64,000 bases of DNA from Prauserella salsuginis (GCF_024648885.1 NZ_JANBBF010000010.1:744001-808000), one strand, 5' to 3'; counted from the first letter of the stretch, positions 18,179-27,945 are shown. Numbers and translations are program-made. The notes: a model not told the origin generated them from the sequence alone.

Positions 18179-19543
18179 ATGTCGAACGCGGGAGTGACGG
18201 AAGAGGTCTCACCGGGCGGGCAGCCCCCACTGAAGCGGGTCCTCGGGTCGAAGCTGCTGTTGTTCTTCGTCGTCGGCGACATCGTCGGCACGGGGATCTA
18301 CGCGCTCACCGGACAGGTCGCAGGCCGGGTCGGCGGCGCCCTGTGGCTGCCGTTCCTGCTGGCTTTCACCGTTGCCTTCATGACGGCGTTCTCGTACCTG
18401 GAACTCGTGGGCAAATACCCGCGGGCTGCCGGGGCGGCGCTGTACACGCACAAGGCGTTCAACATCCGGATGCTGACGTTCCTCGTCGCGTTCGCCGTGA
18501 TGTGCTCCGGCATCACGTCGGCGTCGTCGGCGGCCGTGGCCTTCGGCGACACGTACCTAGCCGAGTTCGTCAGTTCGCCGATGCCGTTGATGGCGATCGC
18601 GTTCATCGCGCTGCTCGCGCTGATCAACTTTCGCGGGGTGCGCGAATCGGTCGTCACCAACGTGGTGTTGACGTGCATCGAGATCGGCGGCCTGCTGATC
18701 ATCATCGGCGTCGGCGTCTGGGCCGTGCTGAACGGCAGCGGCGACGCGAGCCGGCTCACCGAGTTCAACACGCAGGACCAGACCATGCTCGTGGCGATCA
18801 CGTCCGCGACATCGCTGGCGTTCTTCTCCATGGTCGGCTTCGAGGACTCGGTGAACATGGCGGAGGAGACGAAGGATCCGGCTCGCGTGTTCCCCAAGGC
18901 GATGCTGTGGGGCATGGTGGTCGCGGCGACGATCTACATCCTCGTGTCGGTGACGTCGTCGCTGCTGGTGCCCGCCGAAGGGCTCGAGGCGGCGGAGAGC
19001 GGCGCACTGCTCAAGGTCATCGACATCGGTGCGCCCGGCATGCCGCGCGAGATCTTCTCGGCGATCGGCCTGTTCGCCGTCGTCAACTCCGCGCTGATCA
19101 ACATGCTCATGGCAAGCAGGCTCGTGTACGGCATGGCGAACGAGCGGATCATCCCGAAGGTGTTCGGCACGGTGCACCCGGCCCGCCGCAGCCCGTGGGT
19201 GGCGATCCTGTTCACGAGCGCGATCGCGGTCGTGCTCGTGTCCGCTGTGGACATCGACGTGCTCGGCGGTACGACGGCGTTGCTGCTGCTCGTCGTGTTC
19301 GCCGTGGTGAACGTCGCGGTGCTGGTGCTTCGGCGGGACCCGGTGCCGCACAAGCACTTCCGCGCGCCGACGGTCGTTCCCGTGCTGGCTGCGATCTTCT
19401 GCCTGTACCTGGCGAGTCCGCTGTCCGGACGCCCCGCGCGGGACTACGTCGTCGCCGCGATCCTGTTGGCCGTCGGCCTGGTCCTGTGGGCCGTCAACCA
19501 CGTCGCGATGCGCACGCTCGCCACGCGCCGTTCGGCGAAGTAG
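18179..19543 (+). CDS. APC superfamily amino-acid/polyamine permease
   Basis: This 454-residue protein has about 12 hydrophobic segments. The first unwound helix motif GDIVGTGIYALTGQVAGRVGGA is present, as is the FFSMVGFEDSVNMAEETKDPARVFPKA loop after segment 6, typical of cationic amino-acid and ethanolamine-like APC permeases. Substrate cannot be told from sequence. It begins 54 bases after the MFS gene and may be read through from it. Confidence 0.88.
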   Translation: MSNAGVTEEVSPGGQPPLKRVLGSKLLLFFVVGDIVGTGIYALTGQVAGRVGGALWLPFLLAFTVAFMTAFSYLELVGKYPRAAGAALYTHKAFNIRMLTFLVAFAVMCSGITSASSAAVAFGDTYLAEFVSSPMPLMAIAFIALLALINFRGVRESVVTNVVLTCIEIGGLLIIIGVGVWAVLNGSGDASRLTEFNTQDQTMLVAITSATSLAFFSMVGFEDSVNMAEETKDPARVFPKAMLWGMVVAATIYILVSVTSSLLVPAEGLEAAESGALLKVIDIGAPGMPREIFSAIGLFAVVNSALINMLMASRLVYGMANERIIPKVFGTVHPARRSPWVAILFTSAIAVVLVSAVDIDVLGGTTALLLLVVFAVVNVAVLVLRRDPVPHKHFRAPTVVPVLAAIFCLYLASPLSGRPARDYVVAAILLAVGLVLWAVNHVAMRTLATRRSAK

Positions 19544-19713
19544 CGCCCCAGGGGCACCCCTGGTCGCGTTTGTCGGTACTGCCGCGAGGAGCACGTCCGT
19601 GTGGGTGGTGGCGGGAGACGGGTGGGAGCGACGAATGGGCCTCTGGCCATGATGCGCCCCCAAAGGGCACCTTGGGGCGTTGAGTGCCCCGCAGGTGCCC
19701 TTCGCGGCACCGC
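19544..19713. repeat. Degenerate composite-repeat region between converging genes
   Basis: The region holds CGCCCCAGGGGCACCCC at the left, GGGTGGTGGCGGGAGACGGG in the centre and, reading on the minus strand from 19713, GGTGCCGCGAAGGGCACC, CACTCAACGCC, CAAGGTGCCCTTTGGGGGC, the same blocks as the full repeats but rearranged. GCCCCCAAAGGGCACCTTGGGGC (19653-19676) can form a hairpin and end both transcripts. Confidence 0.6.
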
Positions 19714-20532
19714 TCAGGACAGGCGTGCCAGCTCCACCGGGTCGTGGGAGCAGAACATCGTCACTTCGCCGGAGCGCGACAGTTCGGCGAGGCGCCGCTG
19801 GTTGGCGACCCGCGCCGTGCGATCGGTCTGCATCGCGCGTTCGAACAGCGAAAGGCCGGGTGGGCAGTGCGGCTCGGCCGCGACCTCGCCATGGAAGAAG
19901 TAGGCGTCGCCGGCGTGCAGTCGCCACTCGTCGCCCGTGCGCACCGCGACGCCCGCGTGGCCGTTGGTGTGCCCTGCGAGCGGGATGAGCAGGATGTCCG
20001 GCGGCAGTCCGGTTAGCTGCCGTACCGCGTCGAAGCCGAACCAGCTCTCGCCGCCGGCTTCGTAGCCGGTGAAGGCGGGGCCGTGCGCGAACTGAACCTT
20101 TCGGTACCGCGACCGTTCCTTCGCGTCGACGGGCTGTTCGAGCGTGCGCAGTTCGCGAGCGTTGACGTGCACGGTCGCGTGCGGAAAGTCGACCAACCCG
20201 CCCGCGTGGTCGAGGTCGAGGTGCGTCAGCACGATGTGCCGCACATCGGCGGGCTCGTATCCGAGCGCCCGGACCTGCGCCGCGGCGGTGCGGGATGCGT
20301 CGCGCACCGGCGAGACCCCGGCGGCGAAGGCGCGGCCCAGCCATTGGGTTGGCCGCGTGAGCGCGGGTGTGCCCATGCCCGTGTCCACGAGCACCAGTTC
20401 CGAACCGGTCTCGACCAGCATGCAGTGGCAGGTCAGCTCCGCCCGCCGCGCGATGCCCCGCTCGCCGTCGACGAGCCTGCCGCCGAAGGGCCGCATCGCG
20501 CCGCCGCTGAAGTGGTGGACCCGTGTCGTCAT
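19714..20532 (-). CDS. Metallo-beta-lactamase-fold hydrolase (AHL-lactonase-like)
   Basis: This 272-residue protein has the metal motif THLDLDHAGG (H104, D106, D108, H109), a variant of HxHxDH found in the lactonase-like branch, plus TGMGTP, the GHTNGH metal ligand and LHAGDAYFF. The fold hydrolyses lactones, thioesters or other esters with two metal ions; the substrate is unknown. The ATG at 20532 is chosen because conservation begins at TTRVHHFSGG; an open frame runs 130 codons upstream but overlaps the divergent epimerase. It is 130 bases from that epimerase start. Confidence 0.85.
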   Translation of the reverse strand: MTTRVHHFSGGAMRPFGGRLVDGERGIARRAELTCHCMLVETGSELVLVDTGMGTPALTRPTQWLGRAFAAGVSPVRDASRTAAAQVRALGYEPADVRHIVLTHLDLDHAGGLVDFPHATVHVNARELRTLEQPVDAKERSRYRKVQFAHGPAFTGYEAGGESWFGFDAVRQLTGLPPDILLIPLAGHTNGHAGVAVRTGDEWRLHAGDAYFFHGEVAAEPHCPPGLSLFERAMQTDRTARVANQRRLAELSRSGEVTMFCSHDPVELARLS

Positions 20533-20650
20533 GATCACGACCCTAGCCGCCGCCCGCCGTCGCGGCGGTGACTCGTCAGCGCTCCGCCTCGCGGACCGGC
20601 GATCGCCTTCTTCTCTCGCCGCCCCGGGGGTGCGGGCCCGCCCGTCCCAG

Positions 20651-20656
20651 TATGTT
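20651..20656 (+). promoter_or_regulatory. Leaderless -10 box of the aldose epimerase
   Basis: TATGTT ends 6 bases before the ATG at 20663 with no ribosome binding site between. Confidence 0.5.
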
Positions 20657-20662
20657 CGGGGC

Positions 20663-21580
20663 ATGGCCAATCCGACCGGGGAACATTTCGAACTCGTGCG
20701 CGGCAATGCGCGCGCCGTCGTCACCGAGATCGGCGCGGGGCTGCGGTCGCTGACGTTCGGCGGCTCGGCGTACGTCGAGACCTTCGCCGAGGACGAGGAA
20801 CCGCCGAAAGGTGCGGGCCAGGTGCTCGTGCCGTGGCCGAACCGGACCGCGGGCGCGCGGTGGACGTTCGACGGCGAGGAGCAGGAGCTCGAGGTCACCG
20901 AACCCGCTCGGGGCAACGCCATCCACGGCCTGGCGCGGCATCAGGAGTGGGAACTGGTCGAACACGCCGAGTCGTCGATCACGTTCGGCTGCGACATCGG
21001 CGCCGCGAAGGGCTGGCCGGTGCCGCTGCGCACCGGCATCGTCTACGACCTCGCGCCTCGCGGGCTGACCGTCACGCACACGGTCAGCAACGAGGGCGAC
21101 AAGGCGGTCGGGTTCGGCGTCGGGACGCACCCCTATTTCCGCATCGGCGACGTGCCCACCGACGAGCTCATGCTGACGCTGCCCGCCACGCGCGTGTGGC
21201 CGTTCGACGGCGACAAGCAGTTGCCCTACGGCGAGGAACAGGACGTCGAGGGCACCGAGTACGACCTGCGCGGTGGCCGCATCGTGGGTGGACTGGACCT
21301 CGACACGGCGTTCACGGGGCTGGAGCAGGGTGAGGACGGTCTGCACCACGTGTGGCTGAGCCACCACGACGGGGTCCTCGATATCTGGTCCGACCCGGAT
21401 TTCCGCTGGGTGCAGGTGTTCACGCCGCCGGACTTTCCCGGGCGCGGCCGGGCGATCGCGATCGAGCCGATGACCTGTCCCGCCGACGCGTTGAACTCGG
21501 GTACCGACCTCATCACGGTCGAACCGGGTGAAACGTGGCGCGGTTCGTGGGGCGTTCAGCTAGCAGATTCGTTAGCCTAA
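20663..21580 (+). CDS. Aldose 1-epimerase family protein
   Basis: This 305-residue galactose-mutarotase-fold protein shows the family motifs VLVPWPNRTAGARWTFDG (substrate-binding NR), NAIHGLARHQEW (catalytic H), GVGTHPYFRIG (second H) and IAIEPMTCPADALNSG, where the glutamate acts as base. It interconverts alpha and beta anomers of hexoses or hexose phosphates. The open frame extends 173 codons upstream but the TATGTT box and the onset of conservation support the start at 20663. It ends 6 bases before the amidohydrolase start, yet that gene has its own palindromic promoter region. Confidence 0.9.
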   Translation: MANPTGEHFELVRGNARAVVTEIGAGLRSLTFGGSAYVETFAEDEEPPKGAGQVLVPWPNRTAGARWTFDGEEQELEVTEPARGNAIHGLARHQEWELVEHAESSITFGCDIGAAKGWPVPLRTGIVYDLAPRGLTVTHTVSNEGDKAVGFGVGTHPYFRIGDVPTDELMLTLPATRVWPFDGDKQLPYGEEQDVEGTEYDLRGGRIVGGLDLDTAFTGLEQGEDGLHHVWLSHHDGVLDIWSDPDFRWVQVFTPPDFPGRGRAIAIEPMTCPADALNSGTDLITVEPGETWRGSWGVQLADSLA

Positions 21581-21584
21581 CGAA
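21568..21584 (+). promoter_or_regulatory. Palindromic operator overlapping the amidohydrolase promoter
   Basis: TTCGTTAG-C-CTAACGAA is a perfect 8+1+8 palindrome. It covers the TAGCCT box (21573-21578) that ends 8 bases before the ATG at 21587, and overlaps the last codons of the epimerase. A repressor bound here would block leaderless transcription of the amidohydrolase. Confidence 0.55.
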
Positions 21585-21586
21585 CT

Positions 21587-22792
21587 ATGACTACCGCAAT
21601 CACGAACGGATACGTGGTCCCCGTCGACGGCGACCCGGTCGACGGCGCCGTGGTGCTGATGGACGACGGCAAGATCGTCGCCGTGGGAACCGACGTCGAC
21701 GTGCCCTCCGACGCCGAGATCGTCGACGCCACGGGCAAGTGGGTCCTGCCCGGCTTCATCGACGCGCACGCCCACCTCGGCGTGCACGAGGACGGCGAAG
21801 GCTGGTCCGGTGACGACACCAACGAGATGACCGACCCGAACGGCGCCCGCTTCCGCGCCCTCGACGGGATCGATCCGTACGAGCCCGGCTTCGACGACGC
21901 GCTGTCCGGCGGCGTCACGAGCGTCGTCATCAAGCCCGGCTCCGGCAACCCGATCGGCGGCCGCACCGTCGGCGTGAAGACGTGGGGACGCACGATCCTC
22001 GACATGACGTTCGCCGAGGACGTCAGCGTCAAGAGCGCACTGGGCGAGAACCCGAAGCGCGTGTACGGCGAGAAGGACAAGACGCCCTCGACCCGTCTCG
22101 GCGTCGCCGCCACGCTGCGTGAAGCGTTCACCAAGGCCCGCAACTACGCCGCACAGCGCGACCACGCGGCCGTCGAGGGCAAGCCGTTCGACATCGACCT
22201 CACCATGGAGACACTGGTGCAGGTCCTCGACGGCGAGCTGTACTGGGACCAGCACACCCATCGCGCCGACGACATCGTCACGGCCGTGCGGCTGGCCGAG
22301 GAGTTCGGCTACAACCTCGTCGTCAACCACGGCACCGAAGGCCACCTGATCGCCGATTTCCTCGCCGAGCACGACGTGCCGGTGATCCTCGGGCCACTGT
22401 TCACCTCGCGCGCCAAGGTCGAGCTGCGGAACCGCTCGATGCGCGCCGCCGGAATCATGGCGCGTGCGGGCGTGAAGCTGGCGATCACGACCGATCACCC
22501 CGTGGTGCCGATCCACTTCCTCGTCTATCAAGCTGCGCTGGCGGTCAAGGACGGTCTGGACCGCGACACCGCGTTGCGCGCGCTGACGGTGCATCCGGCG
22601 GAGATGCTCGGCCTGGGCAACCGCATCGGTGCGCTCAAGTCCGGGATGGACGCCGACGTGGCCGTGTGGTCCGGCGATCCGCTCGACGTCATGAACCGTG
22701 CCGAGCGGGTGTTCGTCCGCGGCCGTGACGTGTATGCGTTCGACGAGTCGACGGGCGAAGGCGTGGTCGCAGACCGCCGCTACCGCGAATAA
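21587..22792 (+). CDS. Amidohydrolase (imidazolonepropionase-like)
   Basis: This 401-residue metal-dependent hydrolase has the N-terminal metal motif GFIDAHAHLG, then DQHTHRADD, NHGTEGHL and the late TTDHPV aspartate, followed by the C-terminal composite-domain strand SGMDADVAVWSGDPLD. This is the imidazolonepropionase/prolidase-like branch whose members cleave cyclic amides, dipeptides or are uncharacterised. The catalytic set appears complete. It probably has its own leaderless promoter, and a decayed amidohydrolase follows about 250 bases downstream. Confidence 0.85.
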   Translation: MTTAITNGYVVPVDGDPVDGAVVLMDDGKIVAVGTDVDVPSDAEIVDATGKWVLPGFIDAHAHLGVHEDGEGWSGDDTNEMTDPNGARFRALDGIDPYEPGFDDALSGGVTSVVIKPGSGNPIGGRTVGVKTWGRTILDMTFAEDVSVKSALGENPKRVYGEKDKTPSTRLGVAATLREAFTKARNYAAQRDHAAVEGKPFDIDLTMETLVQVLDGELYWDQHTHRADDIVTAVRLAEEFGYNLVVNHGTEGHLIADFLAEHDVPVILGPLFTSRAKVELRNRSMRAAGIMARAGVKLAITTDHPVVPIHFLVYQAALAVKDGLDRDTALRALTVHPAEMLGLGNRIGALKSGMDADVAVWSGDPLDVMNRAERVFVRGRDVYAFDESTGEGVVADRRYRE

Positions 22793-22811
22793 CGACCCCG
22801 GCGGCCGGGTG

Positions 22812-22925
22812 CAGATTCTCGCGTGTCCTGCACCCAGACCCGCGTGTTCTGCACTCGTGCCGCCGTGTTCTGCACCCAGACCCGCGTTTTCTGCGCTCTG
22901 GCCGCCGTGTTGCGTTTTCCGGGGG
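22812..22925 (+). repeat. 21-nt minisatellite (CGCGTGTTCTGCAC units)
   Basis: Five units of 20-22 bases, each CGCGTGT(T/C)CTGCAC or CCGTGTTCTGCAC followed by CCAGACC or TCGTGCC, run head to tail after the amidohydrolase stop codon. The last unit is degenerate. The array is a near match to that at 44955-45025. Confidence 0.85.
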
Positions 22926-23034
22926 CCGTGTTGCTGATCCGTATCGGCGACACGGCGCCCGTGCCATGCTGCGCGGACGACGATTTTCACAGGCGACGCC
23001 GACGCCGACGCCGACGCGACGCCGGACGGTCACG

Positions 23035-23395
23035 CGTGCCGACGTCGTGGTGCCGGACGGTTGGATCACAGGCGTGGGCGCCGATGTATCCGGCTCTGAT
23101 CCCGACATCGCCGGGGCGAGTACGTCGACTGCACCGGGGTGCTCCTGATCCCGGGGCTCGTTGACTGCCATCGCCGAGGCGGGCCTCGGCGACGTCGGTG
23201 CGCTCGAGGCGGCTACCGGCGATGCTGCCCGGTTGTTGCGGCTCGATCAGGAGCGAGGCTGCATTGCTTCCGGCATGCGCGATTACTCGCGGCATGCGCG
23301 CCGGCATAGCGCTGCTCGAGGGCGAAGGCGTCGAGGTCGCCGAGCTCGCCCTCGAGGATCCGCGGTGTCTGGCATCAGGGCCTGCCCGTGTGAGT
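23035..23395 (+). pseudogene. Decayed amidohydrolase with frameshifts and an internal deletion
   Basis: Three fragments in different frames still read as an amidohydrolase. One gives ADVVVPDGWITGVGADV (from 23038). A shift near 23118 gives YVDCTGVLLIPGLVDCH, the strand that carries the metal site, ending about 23170. Directly after it comes AEAGLGDVGALEAATGDAARLLRLD and GCIASGMR, the C-terminal composite domain, so about 250 codons of the barrel are missing. A CGGCATGCGC duplication near 23272-23300 precedes the last fragment IALLEGEGVEVAELALEDPR. The remnant is not the same protein as the intact amidohydrolase upstream, whose equivalent segments differ. Confidence 0.6.
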
Positions 23396-23443
23396 GGGAC
23401 GTTTCCGGTTCCCGTCCTGGCCCGCAGGAGCGGCACCGGGACT

Positions 23444-23506
23444 CAACACGGGCCCCGGGAGGCGCAACACGGGCCCCGGAGGGCGCAACACGGCGGTGTG
23501 GGCCCG
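23444..23506 (+). repeat. Three tandem 21-bp units beside the acyl-CoA dehydrogenase gene
   Basis: CAACACGGGCCCCGG(G/A) units start at 23444, 23465 and 23486, with the third diverged. The array ends exactly at the stop codon of the minus-strand acyl-CoA dehydrogenase gene. Confidence 0.8.
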
Positions 23507-24652
23507 TTATGCCTCCTTCAAGGCCCTCGCGATGACCATGCGCTGGATCTGGTTGGTGCCCTCGAAGATCTGCGGCACCTTGGCCTCGCGCATGTACCGC
23601 TCGGCGGGGAAGTCGCGGGTGTAGCCGGCCCCGCCGAGGACCTGCACGGCGTCGGTCGTTACCTTCATCGCCGAATCCGTCGCGACGAGCTTGGCCACCG
23701 AAGCCTGCCGCTGGAACGGCATGCCGCGGTCGCGGCGCCGGGCGGCGTCGAGGTACATCGCGCGGGACGTCTCGACGGCCGCCGCCATGTCGGCGATCAG
23801 GAACTCCAGCCCCTGGTTCTCGATGATGGGCTTGCCGAACTGCTGCCGGGTCTTGGCGTACGCGACGGCCTCGTCGAGTGCCGCCTGCGCCAGTCCGACC
23901 GAGCACGCCGCGATGCCGAGCCGTCCGGACGCGAGTGAGTCCAGCGCGATCTTCAGTCCCGCACCCTCGCCGCCGATCAGCCGTTCGGCCGGCACGTGGG
24001 CGTCGCTGAAGATCATTTGCGCCGTCGTCGACCCGGTCAGGCCCATCTTGCGCTCGGGTGCGGCCGCTTCGAGTCCCGCCGTCGACGCGTCGACGAGCAG
24101 GCAGCTGATGCCCTTGCCGCCGTCGTCGGAGGTTCGGACCATCGTCGTGTAGAAGTCGGCCTGGCCGCCCGCGGTGATCCACGCCTTCGTGCCGTTGACG
24201 ACGTAGGACTCCCCGTCGCGCCGGGCCCTGGTCGACAGGGCGGCGGCGTCGGACCCGGCGTGCATCTCGGACAACGCGTAGGCGCCGAGCAGCTCGCCGC
24301 CGAGCATGGCGGGCAGCCACTGGTCACGCTGCTCGTCGGTGCCGTAGTGGGCGAGCGCGAAGCACGACATCGTGTGCACCGACAGTCCGACGCCGACGGA
24401 CATCCACGCGCCCGCGATCTCCTCGAGTGCCTGCAGGTACGTCTCGTACGGCACGTCGCCGCCGCCCCAGCGTTCGGCGTACGGCAGGCCGAGCAGGCCG
24501 GACTTGCCGAGCAGGCGGAACTGCTGCCTGGGGAAACGCTCGGCCTCCTCGTACTCCGCTGCGACGGGCGCCAGCTCGTCGCGGGCGATCTCGCGGGCGA
24601 GCGCGATCAGGTCGGCGGACTCGGTGTCGGGAAGGAGGCGTTCGGCAGGCAT
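23507..24652 (-). CDS. Acyl-CoA dehydrogenase
   Basis: This 381-residue flavoenzyme carries out the first, FAD-dependent step of beta-oxidation or branched-chain acyl-CoA breakdown, passing electrons to ETF. Signatures: YALSEMHAGSDAA (flavin/substrate loop), WITAGGQADFY, RKMGLTGSTTAQM, QFGKPIIENQGLEFLIADM, QVLGGAGYTRDFPAERYMREAKV and the catalytic glutamate region IFEGTNQIQRMVIAR. The ATG at 24652 has GAGGAG upstream. It is divergent from a TetR regulator with repeated half-sites between them, so it is probably controlled by that regulator. Confidence 0.93.
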   Translation of the reverse strand: MPAERLLPDTESADLIALAREIARDELAPVAAEYEEAERFPRQQFRLLGKSGLLGLPYAERWGGGDVPYETYLQALEEIAGAWMSVGVGLSVHTMSCFALAHYGTDEQRDQWLPAMLGGELLGAYALSEMHAGSDAAALSTRARRDGESYVVNGTKAWITAGGQADFYTTMVRTSDDGGKGISCLLVDASTAGLEAAAPERKMGLTGSTTAQMIFSDAHVPAERLIGGEGAGLKIALDSLASGRLGIAACSVGLAQAALDEAVAYAKTRQQFGKPIIENQGLEFLIADMAAAVETSRAMYLDAARRRDRGMPFQRQASVAKLVATDSAMKVTTDAVQVLGGAGYTRDFPAERYMREAKVPQIFEGTNQIQRMVIARALKEA

Positions 24653-24707
24653 CGGTGGCTCCTCGGCTGGCTGCGTTGCCCCGAAGATGCCCTTGGGGCG
24701 AACTTGA

Positions 24708-24741
24708 TACTGAAAACAGTACTGTAGTGGCGTTCTCAGTA
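24708..24741. promoter_or_regulatory. Candidate TetR operator between acyl-CoA dehydrogenase and tetR
   Basis: TACTG-AAAA-CAGTA (24708-24721) is a perfect inverted repeat; a further ACTG follows at once (24721-24724) and CAGTA recurs at 24737-24741. The cluster lies just upstream of the TAGGCT box (24748-24753) that precedes the tetR ATG by 6 bases. Confidence 0.6.
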
Positions 24742-24759
24742 CCATTCTAGGCTCTACGT

Positions 24760-25482
24760 ATGCCTCAGAACCAGACCCGGCGGCGAACCCGCCCCGCCAC
24801 TGCCCGTCAGCAGGCGTTGCTCGCCGAGGTCGAGGAGTTGTTCCTGGCCGACGGGTTCCTCGGTTACACCCTGGACGACCTGGCAGGACGCCTTCGCTGC
24901 TCGAAGTCGACGCTGTACGCGCTCGCGTCGAGCAAGGAACAGCTCGCCGTCACGGTCGTCACTCACTTCTTCCGCGGGGCGACCGAGCGCATCGAGGCAC
25001 GGGTGGCCACGGCGGCCGACGCGAGGGCGAAGATCCAGGAGTACCTGGCGGGCGTCGCCGAGGAGCTGGGGCGCGCTTCGGAGACGTTCATCGCCGACGT
25101 CGACACGTTCGAGCCGACCCGTGCCACCTACGAGTTCAACTCCCACGCCGCGGCCGACCGCATCCGTGCCTTCATCTCTCAGGGCGTGGCCGACGGCCTG
25201 TTCCGCGACGTGCACGGACCGCTGGTCGCCGAGTTCGCCGAGCTGCTGATCGAGCAGGTCCAGAGCGGAACCGTCAGGGCGCGCACCGGGTATTCGGATT
25301 CCGAGGCCTTCGCCGCGCTGTCCGATCTGCTGCTGGGAGGATTGCAGCGCGACGGCCGGTATGCCGGAGGTGGCGGGTCCGCGGGAGCCGACGGGGACGG
25401 TGGCGGCGGTCTCTCACCGGTCGGCGACGTCGGCGCCGCAGGCGACGGCGATTCCGAAGCGACGAAGGGAGTGCGGCGATGA
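24760..25482 (+). CDS. TetR family transcriptional regulator
   Basis: This 240-residue protein has an N-terminal TetR helix-turn-helix (about 16-62: ALLAEVEELFLADGFLGYTLDDLAGRLRCSKSTLYALASSKEQL) and an all-helical ligand domain to about 205. The last 35 residues are a Gly/Ala/Asp-rich tail that is unusual and may be disordered. The gene appears leaderless (TAGGCT box). It overlaps the sugar kinase start by 4 bases (ATGA) and faces the acyl-CoA dehydrogenase across the TACTG/CAGTA operators. The ligand is unknown. Confidence 0.88.
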   Translation: MPQNQTRRRTRPATARQQALLAEVEELFLADGFLGYTLDDLAGRLRCSKSTLYALASSKEQLAVTVVTHFFRGATERIEARVATAADARAKIQEYLAGVAEELGRASETFIADVDTFEPTRATYEFNSHAAADRIRAFISQGVADGLFRDVHGPLVAEFAELLIEQVQSGTVRARTGYSDSEAFAALSDLLLGGLQRDGRYAGGGGSAGADGDGGGGLSPVGDVGAAGDGDSEATKGVRR

Positions 25483-26411
25483 TCGTGTCCGGTGGCGAGG
25501 CACTGGTGGACCTGGTGCCCGCCGAGTCCGATCCGGACCTGCTGGCGCCGAGGCTCGGTGGCGGGCCCTACAACGTCGCGCTCGCGGCTGGCCGGCTCGG
25601 CGTGCCGACGGCGCTGCTCTCGCGGTTGTCGACGGACCGCTTCGGCGACGCGCTCGTCGCGCGGCTCGAGGCGTCCGGTGTGGACACGGCGCTGCTGCAG
25701 CGCGGTCCGGAGCCGACGACGCTCGCCGTCGTCGCCCTCGACGAGACCGGCGCGGCGCGCTTCAGTTTCTACACCGAGGGCACTGCCGACCGGCTCGTCG
25801 CGGACCCCGGGCCGCTGCCTGCGACCACGCGGGTACTGTCGCTCGGCACGCTCGGCATGGTGCTGGAGCCGGGTGCGAGTGCCTACGAAGCCGTGCTCCA
25901 CCGTGAGGCCGAGCGTGGCGTGCTCACCGCGCTCGACCCGAACATCCGCGCCGACATGATCCGCGATCCGGACGCCTACCGGGAGCGGTTCGTGTCCTGG
26001 CTGCCGAGCGTGCGGCTGCTGAAGGTGTCCGACGACGACGCCGAGTGGCTCACCGGCGGGAAGTCGGTCGCCGAGGCGGTGGCGACGTGGCTGGACGCGG
26101 GAGTCGAGGCCGTGGTGCTGACGCGTGGCGGCGACGGTTTGTCGGTGTACACGGCCGACGGTGAGGCCGCGCGGGTGCCTGCGGCGGACGTCACGGTCGT
26201 CGACACGATCGGTGCGGGCGACACCGTGCTGGGGGCGTTGCTGGCGTGGCTCGCGAACCGCGGCGTGACGAATCTCGCCGCGATGGCGCCCGACGCCTGG
26301 TCGCAAGCGCTTGCGTACGCCTCGCGGGCGGCGGGTGTGACGGTGTCGCGCAGCGGCGCCGAACCGCCTACCTCGAACGAGTTAACCGACGACCAAAACG
26401 CCAGCGTGTGA
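25479..26411 (+). CDS. PfkB family sugar kinase (fructokinase-like)
   Basis: This 310-residue ribokinase-fold kinase shows the first PfkB signature GGGPYNVALAAGRLG, the substrate lid region, LDPNIRADMI, and the second signature DTIGAGDTVLGALLAWL with the catalytic aspartate in GAGD. The family phosphorylates fructose, ribose, 2-keto-3-deoxygluconate or nucleosides; this member looks closest to fructokinases, but the substrate is not certain. Its ATG overlaps the tetR stop codon, so the two are translationally coupled, an unusual pairing with a fatty-acid-type divergent gene. Confidence 0.88.
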   Translation: MIVSGGEALVDLVPAESDPDLLAPRLGGGPYNVALAAGRLGVPTALLSRLSTDRFGDALVARLEASGVDTALLQRGPEPTTLAVVALDETGAARFSFYTEGTADRLVADPGPLPATTRVLSLGTLGMVLEPGASAYEAVLHREAERGVLTALDPNIRADMIRDPDAYRERFVSWLPSVRLLKVSDDDAEWLTGGKSVAEAVATWLDAGVEAVVLTRGGDGLSVYTADGEAARVPAADVTVVDTIGAGDTVLGALLAWLANRGVTNLAAMAPDAWSQALAYASRAAGVTVSRSGAEPPTSNELTDDQNASV

Positions 26412-26602
26412 ACCTTGTCGCAACGGGTCGCTGTGGGTAACGCAACGGCTGCGAAAACGCCCTTATCTGGACTAGCGTAAGGGAGCATTCGTACCCCAGC
26501 GGGGCGGTGCGACGAGGCTGAAGGGCCTGTCGCGTACACGCGGTGACCAGCAGAACATGCGGTCGCCACCGGCCGGCCCGTGTGACCGTGAGAGGCATGT
26601 GC

Positions 26603-27916
<1,314 letters not shown>

Positions 27917-27945
27917 GTACGACAGCGCTGACTCGCGGTTCGCAC

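Noticed and set aside
16921-19683. A 920-codon Arg-rich open frame overlapping the MFS and APC genes in another frame
   Set aside because: The composition is almost pure Arg/Gly/His with no conserved motif; the MFS and APC proteins in the other frames are well supported.
22812-22925. Possible CRISPR array
   Set aside because: Units are only 20-22 bases with no constant-length unique spacers, no repeat identity above that of a minisatellite and no cas genes.
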